From Centrapalus pauciflorus (taxonomy: Eukaryota; Streptophyta; Magnoliopsida; Asterales; Asteraceae): DNA of 64,000 nucleotides. The position numbers and the translations under genes were made by a program. Under the pieces are notes generated by a model that saw only the letters and a program-made list of their open reading frames with translations, was not told where the DNA came from and did not search any database. Location: contig JAANYP010007164.1 of the NCBI GenBank assembly GCA_020465985.1, forward strand, positions 1-64,000. Reading direction: 5' to 3'. This document shows, piece by piece, positions 1 through 11,102 of this stretch. Numbering within the stretch: position 1 is the stretch's first letter; each line of letters starts with the position of its first letter.

Positions 1-29
1 AAAAACAGTCCACACATCAAAAACAAGTT

Positions 30-404
30 TTGGCAAAGCCTAAATCAAGTTTTAAACAAATATGGTGTGTCAAGGACAAATCTGTTGCTCAAACTGCTAA
101 GGCAAAAGATCAGACTGCTAAGTCAAAATCTGATGCTGTTAGTGCAAAAACTGAAACTGTTAGCACTACAAACACAGCTCAAGCTGCTGGGCATCAAACT
201 GGAGCTGCTAGTGAATCATCTGAGACTGTCAGAAGAAAAGATGATCAAAATAGTTGGATACCTCATATTATCACTAAATACTCTCCAAAGACTCCATCAG
301 TAGATCTCACCAAATATAAGAAGTCAAAAACAGTTTTTAGTTATGTCAATGTACAAGGCCAACCCAAAACCAATTTGGTTTGGGTTTACTCCACTACTAA
401 CTAA
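30..404 (+). pseudogene. Copia-1 gag C-terminal region (linker before protease)
   Basis: About 124 residues of open frame, entered from the left edge, so no start codon is assigned. The stretch is rich in Lys, Ala, Thr and Gln with a run of QTAK-, ETVS- and QAAG-like units encoded by an iterated CTGCTAAG/CTGTTAG DNA word. It ends with an NLVWVY motif followed by TAA at 402-404. Copia gag C-terminal linkers typically end in a Lys/Trp/Pro-rich stretch just before the protease, as here. The following protease motif is in another frame, so a frameshift lies at about 404-450. Confidence 0.65.
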
Positions 405-450
405 GCTGTTATTTGTGCAAGGCAACCACAGGTCTCCTGATAGAACAAGA

Positions 451-3400
451 TGGCATCTGGACAGTGGATGCTCTAGGCACATGACAGGCAATTCTGAATG
501 CTTGTAAAATTTCAAAGGTTTTGATGGAGGTTTTGTTGCATTTGGAGGCAACTCAAAGGGAGTTAAGGTTACAGGTAAAGGTACTGTTAATGCAGGCAAC
601 ATGACATTCCATGATGTTCTGTATGTTGAACAGCTTAAGTACAATTTATTGAGAGTCTCTCAAATCTGTGACAAACAAAACATTGTTCTGTTCACAGATT
701 CTGAGTGCATTGTTCTTTCAAAGGATTTCAAAATTCCTGAAAATCTTGTTTTACTTAGAACACCAAGAAAGGACAATGTTTACTGCCTGGACACAGCTCT
801 CTTGACTAAATCAAATACTTTAAGCTGTTTAATATCCAAAGCATCTTCAAATGAGTCTGCTCTTTGGCATAGAAGGATGTGTCACATGAACTTCAAGTCC
901 ATGAATGATTTAGTTAAAAAGAATCTGGTAAGAGGATTACCACAAAAGGAGTTCATTTGTGATGATCATTGTGTAGCTTGTCTTAAAGGTAATCAACACA
1001 AAACTTCTCATAAGGCTAAAGAAGTAAATTCAATCTCATCTGTTCTTCAGTTGTTACATATGGATCTATTTGGTCCAACATCTGTTTTGAGTTTGAATAA
1101 AAGGGCATACTGTCTAGTCATTGTTGATGATTTCACCAGATTTACTTGGGTTTACTTTCTTAGGTCCAAAGATGAAACAGCTGAGCTAGTTAAGTCTTTT
1201 ATCCTTAAGATAGAAAACCAATCCAATTCCAAAGTTAAGGTGATAAGATCAGACAATGGAACTGAATTTAAAAATCAAATTCTAAACAGTTTCTGTGAGT
1301 CCAAGGCATTGCTAGACAATATAGTGCACCAAGAACACCACAGCAAAATGGTGTAGCTGAAAGAAAGAATAGAACATTAATTGAGGCTGCTAGAACAATG
1401 CTAGCTGATTCAAATCTGCCAATGACTTTCTGGGCAGATGCTGTTAATACAGCCTGTTATGTTCTAAATAGGGTTCAAGTAGTTCAACCACAAGGGAAAA
1501 CTCCCTATGAGTTATTCCATAACAAAAGTCCCCTAATAGCTTTCTTCAAGCCCTTTGGATGCCCATGTACTATCCTTCACACTAAGACTCACTTAGGGAA
1601 GTTTGAGAGTAAGGCTGAAGAAGGATTCTTTGTAGGATACTCAACTCAAAGCAAAGCCTATAGAGTATACAACAGTGTGTCTAAAACAATTGAAGAAAGT
1701 GCCAATGTTGAATTTAATGAAAATACTGCTAATATCAAAGGCACTGGTCCTGATTGGTTGGTTGATTTAGATTCACTAACAAATTCTCTGAGCTTTGTTG
1801 AGTATACTGCAGGAGCTGATGCATACAGGGTTGAAGCTGCTAACACGAATTCTCATGCTGCCAATACAATTTCTCATGTTGTTGGCACAAAGTCTCAGAC
1901 TGCTGCAGATTCAACAAGTTGGGATGATTTCACCACTCTACCACTTCTGTCTTGTGATCCTTCAGGGATCCTGAATGATACAAACCCAGACACTGAAGTG
2001 CCACTCCAAAGTTCTGAAAGAACAGCTCCAACACAACAGGAAACAGTCCCAGATTCAAGTCAAGCTGTTTCAGAAACTGAACCACTCACTGGTTCTGATG
2101 GAGATGATACAAACCTTGGAACTTCCTTTCAAACAGAGAGAGAGCCCACACTAAGAGTTCACAAGTATCACCCTCTCAATCAAATACTGGGTGATCCAAG
2201 CACTCCTGTTCAAACAAGGAAGATGGTTCACAATGAGACTGCTGCTGCTGAACAAGCAGTTACTGAATTCAGTCTAGCTGCTTTTGAACATGCCTGTTTC
2301 ATGTCTCAATTGGAACCTAAAAAGGCATCAGAAGCATTAAAAGATTCATCCTGGATTGAAGCTATGCAAGAAGAGCTTTTACAGTTCAAAATTCAGAATG
2401 TATGGACTCTGGTGGATCTTCCTAAAGGTAAGAGAGCAATAGGTACAAGATGGGTGTTCAGAAAGAAGAAGGATGAGAGAGGGATAGTCATCAAGAACAA
2501 AGCAAGACTAGTAGCACAAGGGTACACTCAAGAAGAAGGAATAGATTATGATGATGTCTTTGCTCCAGTAGCAAGAATTGAAGCCATCAGACTATTTCTA
2601 GCATATGCAAGTTTCAAAGGCTTTAAAGTGTATCAAATGGATGTTAAGTCTGCTTTCTTGTATGGGACAATTGAAGAGGAAGTGTATGTGTGTCAACTTC
2701 CTGGTTTTGAAGACTACAAGTATCCAGACAGGGTGTACAAGCTAGACAAAGCTCTCTATGGTCTTCACCAAGCCCCCAGAGCATGGTATGACACACTGTC
2801 ATCATATCTTCTACAGAATGGATTCAAGAGAGGCACTCTGGACAAAACACTTTTCACTAAATCCATCAAAGCTGAGATTCTTCTTGTCCAGATCTATGTT
2901 GATGACATCATCTTTGGCTCAACTAATGATAGGTTGTGCAAAGATTTTGAGGCCCTAATGCACAAAAAGTTTCAAATGAGTTCAATGGGGGAACTCACAT
3001 TCTTTCTAGGGCTGCAGGTTAAACAGAAGCCTACTGGTCTATTCATAAGTCAATCAAAGTATGTCAAAGACATACTGGAAAAGTTTGGCTATCAAGACAC
3101 AAAGGTTGCAAGCACTCCAATGGATCCTCATAAACAGCTCCATACAGACAAAGATGGCATAGATGTGGACATTCATCTATACAGATCCCTTATAGGATCT
3201 CTCATGTATCTAACATCTTCTAGACCTGATATAATGTTTGCTGTCTGTGTGTGTGCTAGGTTTCAATGCTCTCCAAAGGATTCTCACTTGGTTGCTGTTA
3301 AGAGAATCTTCAGATACCTTAAAGGCCAACCACATTTAGGCCTATGGTATCCTAAAGACTCTCCTTTTGAACTAACTGCTTATTCTGACAGTGACTATGG

Positions 3401-3836
3401 TGGATGCAACATTGACAGAAAATCCACAACTGGTGGATGTCAATACTTAGGAGCAAGACTGGTCTCTTGGCAATGCAAAAAGCAAACAACTGTCTCCACA
3501 TCATCCACTGAAGCAGAATACGTAGCAGCTGCAAGCTGCTGCTCCCAGGTAATGTGGATTCAAAATCAGCTAAGAGACTATGGTATGAATTTCTTATCCA
3601 CTCCTATTTATATTGACAATTCAAGTGCAATTAGCATTGTGCAAAACCCAGTGAAATTCCCAAAACCAAGCATATAGAAATCAGATTTCACTTCATCAGA
3701 GATTGTAATGAAAAGAAGTTAATCCAAGTTACCAAAATACATACAGATGATCAGCTAGCTGATCTATTTACAAAACCTTTTGATGTGGGAAGGTTCACTT
3801 TCCTAATATCAAATATTGGTATGGTAAACATGGATT
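451..3836 (+). pseudogene. Copia-1 pol (protease, integrase, reverse transcriptase, RNase H), decayed
   Basis: Domains in order: aspartic protease motif DSGCSRHMTG (from 460); GAG-pre-integrase zinc finger (about 855-1000); integrase core with HMDLFGP (about 1060), SDNGTEF (about 1250) and the QQNGVAERKNRT box (about 1340-1380); reverse transcriptase (about 2400-3100) with YVDDIIFG near 2895; RNase H with SDSDYGGC and SSTEAEY (about 3380-3520), and a C-terminal LADLFTKPF box near 3755. Breaks: in-frame TAA at 505-507, a one-base frameshift near 1305 before the catalytic Glu box, and another near 3655. The product cannot be made in one piece. Copia polyproteins act in cytoplasmic virus-like particles: protease matures the polyprotein, RT/RNase H copies RNA, integrase inserts the cDNA. 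Confidence 0.9.
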
Positions 3837-3871
3837 AATTGGATTTCATTATTATCGACTCAGTATGCTAA

Positions 3872-4181
3872 TTTAAGGGGGAGACACTGTTACATTGAAA
3901 AGTTGCACAATTTTACACTAACAGCATGAGTATTTTCTCATGCTGCTAGTTCATTTTCTCGGACTGCTAGTTATTTTCACTTGATCTGTCAAAGTGTGCA
4001 GGGTATTTGGGTAATTTTTCAAATGTGTGCGCGGGACCCAACCTTTTCGAAACCTTTAAAGGTCCCAGTTTCGTTCAGTTGTAACTACCAGTTACATATT
4101 CTTCTTCCACGGCCTTCTACTTTCTCTCTGAACGAATCACACATTCTTCTTTCAAACCCTAAAACCATCGTTTGTTCATCC
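3872..4181 (+). promoter_or_regulatory. Internal purine tract and host-like leader ahead of the Copia-1 extra ORF
   Basis: Directly after pol there is a PPT-like purine run (aagggggaga, about 3876-3885), a cluster of CATGCTGCTAGT/GACTGCTAGT words (3920-3975), then TTTAAA near 4052 and a pyrimidine-rich leader with AAACCCTAAAACC just before ATGG at 4182. A CT-rich leader with AAACCCTAA resembles plant gene 5' UTRs. I infer an internal promoter or subgenomic leader for the downstream ORF. There is no direct proof of transcription. Confidence 0.4.
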
Positions 4182-6989
4182 ATGGAGTTCGTAAAAGAAC
4201 ACAACTGTCTCCCATACACTCTGAAACATGCTGAACTCCAACCGTTCCATACAATGATGGATTTCCTCAGGCACTCCCATATTCATTATGCCCTAACCAT
4301 AAACCCCACTATATACATCTCCCATATAGAACAGTTTTGGAACCATGCATCTGTTAAAACCATCAATGGAGTGCCTACCCTTCTATCCAAAATTGATGGC
4401 ACTCCCATCACCATCACTGAGGAATCCATTCGGCAACATTTGCATCTTCAAGATGCCTCAGGTATAACAGACCTATCCCTTCAAGCTTTACATTTTGGTC
4501 TTCAAAACATTGGTTATAGGGGCCCTGCTGATTCTTTTACTTTCTTAAAAGCCCATTTTTCTCCTAAATGGAAATTTCTTGTACATATTCTTCAGCAGTG
4601 TATGAGCCCCAAAAGAACTGGTTGGTCAGAATTTTCTTCTAACATTGCCACTGCCTTAGTGTGCTTTTCAACAGGCCAACGGTTCAATTTTTCAAACATG
4701 ATTTTTCAGGGGATGTTAAGGCATCATTCCCTAAAGAATGGGAAGTTTTTAATGTATCCAAGATTTTTGGCAGAAATCATTGCACACACCTGCACTACTT
4801 CTCATTTACATAAGAGGATACATATTTCCCATAGGCACTCACTATCTTCTATCAAAAGGCTGATAAAGCCAAGTGCCAATTTTGTCAGTGTAGATGTTCC
4901 ATTGCCCTCTGCAATGATGAACATCATTTCAGGAAACAGAGGAGAGGGTCTTGAGCAGGCTCAGCCTAACATCACTGCTACACCCCCAAGACCCCAACCC
5001 ACTCCTCATGATACACAAACTCCCACTGATCCTTTTGTACAGCCAACACGCCCACTCAGAAATATATACAAAAGAAAAAGGGGACCAGGAGCTCCTTCCT
5101 CCTCCTCCCATCAGCAAGAGCCTTATATCCCTGTGCAGGAGGATACTCCTGCACAGCATATCCAAAGGGAACCACTAGAGGAAACTCCCATCCTCACTCA
5201 GGAGGTGAACATCTCTTCAGAGATGGTTCATATGGGTTCTGTGGCTGGGACTACTGATGTCTCTGCACAAGAGGCACAGGAAAGTGCCAACATAGCTAAG
5301 TCCACGCCCATGGCAACAGCAAGTGTGCAAACACAAGCTGGAAGTCCCCAGAACCAAGAACAGAGGGGCCCAGAGGTTTCTACTTCTGGTATTAATGTCA
5401 GTGATAGATCACAAGCACCACAGGTGTTTTCTGATCTTGAGACTAGTCTGCAACTCATGCTTTTGACGGATCCCAAGCTGAAACCTGTTGTAGCTATGTT
5501 GGAATACCAAATGTCCATCATTGCTGCACAGGGTGCACAAATAATGGCCCTAAAGCAATCAGAAATGGCTCAAAATCAGAGGATGGATTATCTTCATAAG
5601 GGGTTTACCCTTTGTGGAAATAAGCTCATTCAATTAGAGCGTTTGATTCAAACCCAAGGGGCAAAGGTTGTAGGTCCTTCTGACCAAACCAATGCTTCCA
5701 AAAAGGGGGAGAATCAGGAGGTTCCTACATCAGTCCAAGCAGCTCCAACAACAACAACAGTCCAAGTAGCACCAACAGTCCCAGTTTCTAGGCTAGCAGT
5801 CCCAACAGCTTCTCAAGCTGTTAGCCTAGAAACTCAAGCTGCTCCTTCAAAAGTCACTGGAGTTGTGATCAGGGAAGGCATTCAAGCTCCATCAAGTACA
5901 GTCCAAGCAACATCCTCTTCTGCAAAAGACAAAGGCAAGGGCATTCTTATTGAATCTCCAAAGCACAAATTCTCCTCCAAAGAAGCCCAGATTGCCTTTG
6001 ATGCTGAAATTGCCAAAAGGTTAGCAGAAGAACAGGATAAAGAATTAGATCAGCAAGCTCAGCCCCCAATAGATGATGATGAGACATTAGGTGATTACCT
6101 AAAGGGGTTTGTGGGCAAACAAGGTGAAAAGAAGAGAAAGATGCCAACAGGGCACACCAAAGCTGAGCACAGAAGATTTTTGATAAATTTTGCATTTGCA
6201 GCTGGAATTCCAAAGAAAATGGCTCAGTCCATGACAACTGAAAGGCTGCAAGAGATTCATGACAAGGAGATGGACAAAAGAAAGAGAACAAAAGTCTCTC
6301 CAGAAGCTCAACCATCCCAAGAAGTCCAAGAACCAGCTCAACCTACTACAAGTCATAGTCAAGCTGCTGCCAGTGCTCCTGTTCCTACTGATCAAGCAGT
6401 TGTCTCTATTCCTTCATCAGTTAAAAGGGTGCTCTTTGAGCAACAACTACAAAAGGCTATGGAGATAGAGAAGCTGATTGATCAGCATGATTTTACAAAG
6501 CCTCAAATCAACTACTGGTTTGCTAAGTCACTGGATGACCGTAACTTGAGAGTTAAGTTTGTGGTAAGAAGGGAGTCTGGACCAGAAGAAGAATATGATA
6601 CATTTTGGCAGATGGTTCAGAAGTTGACCAGAGATGAGCTTATCAGAATGCACAACATTGGGTCTGTATCACAAGTTAGATCTGCTCTACCACAAGTGAA
6701 GCAAGTAATTAAAGATCTAAAATCAATTGTTGACCCTGAATCTGCAAGGAAAGAAATAGAGGATGCTGTGAAGAAGGGGAAGAAGGTCAAGCAAGTTGAT
6801 CTGTTTGTCAAGTCAAGGACATACAGAATCAAATTTTCAGATGGACCTGGTATATTCTTCAATCTCGAATTTTATGATTTACCAAAAGATATGCTACTTC
6901 AGATAAAATCTGTTAGGGTATCTTGTGATAGAGATGAGATGAAGAATGAATTTTTGAAGGCTGTAGATCAGAAACTTGCACAGTTGTAA
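4182..6989 (+). CDS. Extra (env-position) ORF of Copia-1, 935 aa, function unknown
   Basis: Start chosen at the first ATG in good context (CATGG, 4182); the open frame extends upstream only without an ATG. Residues 1-~240 form a globular region with motifs such as NPTIYISHIEQFW and GKFLMYPRF. I recognise this as a repeated 'hypothetical protein' family carried by plant Copia elements. Residues ~270-620 are low complexity and Pro/Gln/Thr/Ala-rich; a Lys-rich basic patch (GEKKRKMPTG) lies near residue 650; the C-terminal ~170 residues are Lys/Glu-rich and probably helical. No signal peptide or transmembrane segment is evident, so an envelope role is not supported despite its position between pol and the 3' LTR. 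It is intact while pol upstream is broken. The basic patch suggests nucleic-acid binding or nuclear import; that is inference. Confidence 0.7.
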   Translation: MEFVKEHNCLPYTLKHAELQPFHTMMDFLRHSHIHYALTINPTIYISHIEQFWNHASVKTINGVPTLLSKIDGTPITITEESIRQHLHLQDASGITDLSLQALHFGLQNIGYRGPADSFTFLKAHFSPKWKFLVHILQQCMSPKRTGWSEFSSNIATALVCFSTGQRFNFSNMIFQGMLRHHSLKNGKFLMYPRFLAEIIAHTCTTSHLHKRIHISHRHSLSSIKRLIKPSANFVSVDVPLPSAMMNIISGNRGEGLEQAQPNITATPPRPQPTPHDTQTPTDPFVQPTRPLRNIYKRKRGPGAPSSSSHQQEPYIPVQEDTPAQHIQREPLEETPILTQEVNISSEMVHMGSVAGTTDVSAQEAQESANIAKSTPMATASVQTQAGSPQNQEQRGPEVSTSGINVSDRSQAPQVFSDLETSLQLMLLTDPKLKPVVAMLEYQMSIIAAQGAQIMALKQSEMAQNQRMDYLHKGFTLCGNKLIQLERLIQTQGAKVVGPSDQTNASKKGENQEVPTSVQAAPTTTTVQVAPTVPVSRLAVPTASQAVSLETQAAPSKVTGVVIREGIQAPSSTVQATSSSAKDKGKGILIESPKHKFSSKEAQIAFDAEIAKRLAEEQDKELDQQAQPPIDDDETLGDYLKGFVGKQGEKKRKMPTGHTKAEHRRFLINFAFAAGIPKKMAQSMTTERLQEIHDKEMDKRKRTKVSPEAQPSQEVQEPAQPTTSHSQAAASAPVPTDQAVVSIPSSVKRVLFEQQLQKAMEIEKLIDQHDFTKPQINYWFAKSLDDRNLRVKFVVRRESGPEEEYDTFWQMVQKLTRDELIRMHNIGSVSQVRSALPQVKQVIKDLKSIVDPESARKEIEDAVKKGKKVKQVDLFVKSRTYRIKFSDGPGIFFNLEFYDLPKDMLLQIKSVRVSCDRDEMKNEFLKAVDQKLAQL

Positions 6990-7075
6990 GTTTTTGAAAG
7001 CCTTGGTTTGTGAATAACAGTTTACTTTTTCATTTCCATTTTTGTATAGAACTTAAAGTCTTGTGTAAAGAATTT

Positions 7076-7090
7076 AAGTTAGGGGGAGAT
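7076..7090 (+). other. Copia-1 polypurine tract (plus-strand primer)
   Basis: AAGTTAGGGGGAGAT lies directly before the TGTTGGG start of the 3' LTR, the expected position for the RNase H-resistant PPT primer. Confidence 0.85.
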
Positions 7091-7758
7091 TGTTGGGAAA
7101 TAGTTTAAGTATGCTCAAACTGTTAGTTAGACTTCTCAGACTGTTAGTAGATTTTTCATGTAAATACAAAGTTCATGCTGCTAGTTGAAGAAACTCGAGC
7201 TGCCAGTGTAAAAGTTCAAGCTGCCAGAGCAAAACAACTCAAGCTGCTCAGTTCATGCTGTCAAGAGATTCAAGCTGCTCAACAGTTTCATAAACAGAAA
7301 GTGCTGATTTTCAGGAAAGATATCTACACGAAGATTCCAGCATATCTACTATCAGAGAAGTCATAGTCCTTCAAGGAAACAAGTCCAAAAAGCAATATAA
7401 ATAGACAGAATATTGTATAGAAGAATATAGAAGTTTTCTGCGTATTTTTGAGTCTGTAATTGCTTTATTGTTTAAGTTTTCTTAAGCCTCTAAGGTTGTA
7501 AAACCCTAAGAACAGTCTGTGTTCTTCGTCTAATCAAACAGATTAGAGGTGATTGTAATCATTGAATTCAGCAATACAAACAGTCTTGATTACTTCTTAT
7601 GTTTTATGCTTCATTGGTTCTGAAAGTTTTTGTTAAAATAATTAAGTGTTATTCCGCAAACTTCTTAATTAAACTTTGATTCAAAGCAAGATTATTGATT
7701 TATACTCTGATAAATTTCAAATCAGTTAATCTTGGTTATTCAATTTTAGATCCTGACA
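7091..7758 (+). repeat. Copia-1 3' LTR (668 bp)
   Basis: Starts TGTTGGGAAATAG right after the PPT and ends ATCCTGACA, giving TGT...ACA termini. Immediately beyond 7758 the sequence becomes reverse-strand Copia-2 RT coding sequence, which fixes the edge. The U3 part (7105-7290) carries at least seven copies of a CAAGCTGCTAG-like word, and a TATAAATAG box is at 7396-7404. Confidence 0.85.
7396..7404 (+). promoter_or_regulatory. Copia-1 LTR TATA box
   Basis: TATAAATAG, about 305 bp into the LTR, fits a plant LTR promoter; the R region would start about 30 bp downstream. Confidence 0.6.
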
Positions 7759-9075
7759 AAGCTCCCAATCATGCCTCTGTAAGCTGTTACTGAAACAGCT
7801 TTGTCACTGGCATCTGCATCCTACTTTACATTGGTTGTCATTGGGGTTTTAATAGGAGAACTTTGATCAAATTTAAACTTTTTCAATAGATCTAAAGTGT
7901 ACTTTCTTTGATTAATAAAAATTCCATTTGAGGTTTGTTTAACCTGTAATCCTAAAAAGAAAGTAAGTTCACCCATCATACTCATTTCATATTTGGATTT
8001 CATGAGTAGTGAAAAATTCTTGCATAACTGCTCATTGGTAGAACCAAATATTATGTCATCCACATAAATTTGAACAAGCATAATATCAGACTTCACATTC
8101 TTTATGAACAATGTGGTATCTACTTTACCTCTGGAATACCCATTGCTCACAAGAAAATCAGTAAGAGTGTCATACCAGGCTCTAGGGGCTTGTTTTAGAC
8201 CATAGAGGGCTTTGTCCAACTTATAGACAAAACCTGGATGATGTTCATTCTCAAAACCTAGAGGTTGCTTGACATAGACTTCTTCTTGCAGCTTCCCATT
8301 CAAAAATGCACTCTTCACATCCATTTGGAATACCTTCATGCTCTTATGAGCAGCGTAGGCTAGAAACAAACGAATTGCCTCTAGCATGGCCACAGGAGCA
8401 AATGTTTCATCATAGTCAATACCTTCCTCCTGTCTATAGCCTTGAGCAACAAGTCTTGCCTTATTTCTAATGACATGACATTGCTCATCCATTTTGTTCC
8501 TGAAAACCCATTTAGTGCCAATTATAGTTTTACCTTTAGGAGCAGGGACCAGCTTCCATACCTTATTTCTTTCAAACTGATTGAGTTCTTCTTGCATGGC
8601 AGTGATCCAATTGGAATCTTTAAGTGCTTCATCCACTTTCTTTGGCTCCATTAGGGACACAAAGCTAGAGAACATACAGAAGTTCCCTAAGCTGTCCCAC
8701 CTTGTTTGTACCCCTTTGTTGATGTCACCAATTATTTGATCATTGGGGTGACTTCTGATCCACTTAGGATCACTCTTCAATGAGGATTCTCCTGAGTTGT
8801 TAGCATCTTCAGCAGGTCCTACTGAACAGCTCTCAAGATTTTCAGACACACTGTTGTCTTGAGCCTGTTCACTTGTTGAACATGACTGACCACTGTTGAA
8901 CACATCAGCAGAGGATCCAGGAAAATCAGCATTGATTGGTTCAGGACATGTAGTTGTAATTAAGTCAGTACACTTATTCACACAGGGTGTATTGACATAA
9001 TCATCATCATGCCCATCATAATTAACAGGTTCCACACTGGATGTAGTGGAAGCTTTTTAGTCCTCTTAACTGTTG
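7759..9075 (-). pseudogene. Copia-2 reverse transcriptase part of pol, truncated by Copia-1
   Basis: The minus strand encodes a Ser/Asp-rich linker, then [51 protein letters not shown], the [10 protein letters not shown] box, and the catalytic YVDDIIFGS at about 8050-8075. A TAG falls at about 7818-7820, but coding similarity resumes after it (a DADASDK...AYRGMIGS-type stretch) until the Copia-1 LTR edge at 7758. Two stops upstream (about 9055-9070) separate this frame from the integrase frame, so pol is broken there too. RNase H is absent from the window. Confidence 0.88.
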
Positions 9076-9090
9076 GAATGCATGGGATCA

Positions 9091-11040
9091 TCAAAGTTGA
9101 ATTCTCCTGAAACTGATAGGAACAGCTTTGGTGGAGGCATTCCTGGACTCTTCAAAGGTGACATTGATAGATTCATCTATAACCTTTCTTTTGTTGTTGT
9201 ACACTCTGTAGGCTTTGGAGATAACAGAGTAACCAACAAACACACCTTCATCAGCTTTTGGTTCAAACTTTGCCAGTTGATCCCTTTGATTCAGAATGAA
9301 GCAGGGACATCCAAACACATGGAAGTAGCTAATATTTGGCCTCCTCAATTTGAGCAGCTCATAAGGAGTCTTGTTGAACCTTTTCACCACTAAGGATCTG
9401 TTTTGGGTGAAGCAAGCAGTGTTGACAGCTTCAGCCCAGAATGATGAAGGTAAACCTGATGCACACAGCATGGTTCTAGCAGCTTCAATGAGGGTTCTGT
9501 TTCTCCTTTCAGCAACTCTATTTTGTTGTGGAGTCCTTACGGTTGAAAAGTTTTGTGAGATCCCTTTTTCTTTACAGAAGACTTCAAGAGTACTGTTTCT
9601 GAACTCAGTACCATGATCACTTCTAAGCTGCTTTACTTGAGCAGAGTTCAGCATTTCCATCTTTTTAACAAATCCAATGATTTCTCTAGCAGCCTCTCCT
9701 TTGCTCTTCAAGAAGATTACCCATGTAAACCTGGAGAACTCATCAACCATTACTAGAGTGTATCTTCTTCCTCCAAGACTTGGGACATTGACAGGTCCAA
9801 ACAAGTCCATGTGGATTAAGAAGAGAGGAGTATCAATAGAAAAATTATGCTTGGATTTAAAAGATGATTTCCTCTGCTTGCCATTCTCACAAGCTGTGCA
9901 GAGTTTATCCTTAACAAAAGTCATGGAAGGCAAACCTGTTACCAACTCTTTCTTACAGAGTTTGTTGATGTTCTTGAAGTTCAGGTGTGACAGCCTTTTG
10001 TGCCATAACCAGTTTAGGTATGCATTTGTTCTTGTGAGAAAACAAGTTTCAGTTGTGGGATCAGCAGATTGCATATCCACAACATATACACCTTTCTTCC
10101 GTTGAGCACACAGCACAACTTTGCCTTGGGGATCCAATATGTAACCCAGGTGCTCATCAAAGTTAACCTTGTAGCCAGCATCACATAGTTGGCTTATGCT
10201 TACAAGGTTGTGTTTCAGCCCAACCACATAGGCTACTCTTTTGAACACTGCAGCACCAGCTTTAAGAGTTCCATGTCCCTCAGTGGATCCCTGTACATTG
10301 TCACCAAAAGTGACTTTTGGCCCTTTTTCAGGCCTTAGATCATTCAGCAGGTCCTTGCAACCTGTCATGTGCCCTGAGCAGCCACTGTCCAAGTACCAAA
10401 CCTGGGATGGTTGTTTGTCCTTGTACATCATTGTAGGGTTCCAGTTCTCTAAGCTGCCGAAGGCTTCAGCTTCAGCCAAGTCCTGTTTGAAGTTGCTAGT
10501 TGATGGGACATCAGTATTGGCCATCAGACAATTGTTGTCTTCTTCATCTGAGGATGAATCAGACTCCTCCCAGTCACATGTCTCTGCCATCAGTCCCTTT
10601 TGCTTGTTGGAAGCCACTGAGTTTTCCAACTTTTTCAGCTTTGCCATGGCCATAAGGTACTTAACCCTGTAGCCATCGTCCCTGTTAGTCTTGTATGGTT
10701 TGGAAGACTGTCCAACAGATTTTGACACACAGTCAGCAGCTATATGGCCAGCTTTGCCACATTTGAAGCACTCAGCTTTAGATTTATCAAATGCCTTTTT
10801 CTTGGCAGCATTTGAGTTTCCCTGCAGCATATTTCTTCCAAACCTCTTCTTGTTGAACCTTTTGACAAGCATGGCTATCATTTTCTCATCATCAAGCTCA
10901 GCAAGATCTGCATTGTCTTCCTTATCAGACATTTCCTCTCTTTCATCATCAGCCTGTTGATCAGATTGTGTGAACACATCACACTCCTGCCCAACAGGTT
11001 GTCTCACGCTGGCCACTAAGGCAGCACCTCTCTTGGACAT
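9091..11040 (-). pseudogene. Copia-2 gag C-terminus, protease and integrase (649-codon open block)
   Basis: Contains an acidic linker, a CCHC zinc knuckle CFKCGKAGHIAADC (nucleic-acid binding), a second acidic Ser/Asp stretch, the protease motif DSGCSGHMTG, the GAG-pre-integrase finger (LWHKRLSHLNF ... CTACENGKQ) and the integrase core with HMDLFGPV, RSDHGTEF (Asp kept, usual Asn replaced by His) and QQNRVAERRNRT. The open block ends in a frameshift just before the RT linker near 9090. Upstream gag is in separate frames. It is annotated as a pseudogene because the polyprotein cannot be translated continuously, although this block alone is open. Confidence 0.88.
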
Positions 11041-11102
11041 TTAAAAGGCATTTCTCTTCTGCTGCCTTGATTGCTCATCATTTAGTAAAGATCCATAAAA
11101 GT

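Larger units (their letters stand above)
1..7758 (+). mobile_element. Copia-1: Ty1/Copia LTR retrotransposon with extra 3' ORF, 5' part outside window
   Basis: Seen: the order end of gag, protease, integrase, reverse transcriptase, RNase H, a large extra ORF, a polypurine tract (7076-7090) and a 3' LTR (7091-7758). Known: PR-IN-RT-RH order defines Copia, and some plant Copia lineages (SIRE/Maximus-like) carry an additional ORF between pol and the 3' LTR. The 5' LTR, primer site and most of gag lie left of position 1. The pol is broken by one stop and at least three frameshifts, but the extra ORF is intact. The right end falls inside the RT gene of Copia-2 (minus strand), so this element is the innermost of the nest. 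Its TSD cannot be checked because the left end is missing. Confidence 0.9.

Noticed and set aside
4182..6989. Envelope-protein interpretation of the Copia-1 extra ORF
   Set aside because: No signal peptide, transmembrane helix or fusion-type features visible; position alone is not enough.
7175..7366. Plus-strand ORF of 63 codons in the Copia-1 LTR
   Set aside because: Comes from the iterated AAGCTGC words; the start is in U3, upstream of the TATA box.
8442..10960. Plus-strand ORFs of 70-143 codons
   Set aside because: Antisense shadows of the Copia-2 pol and gag on the minus strand.
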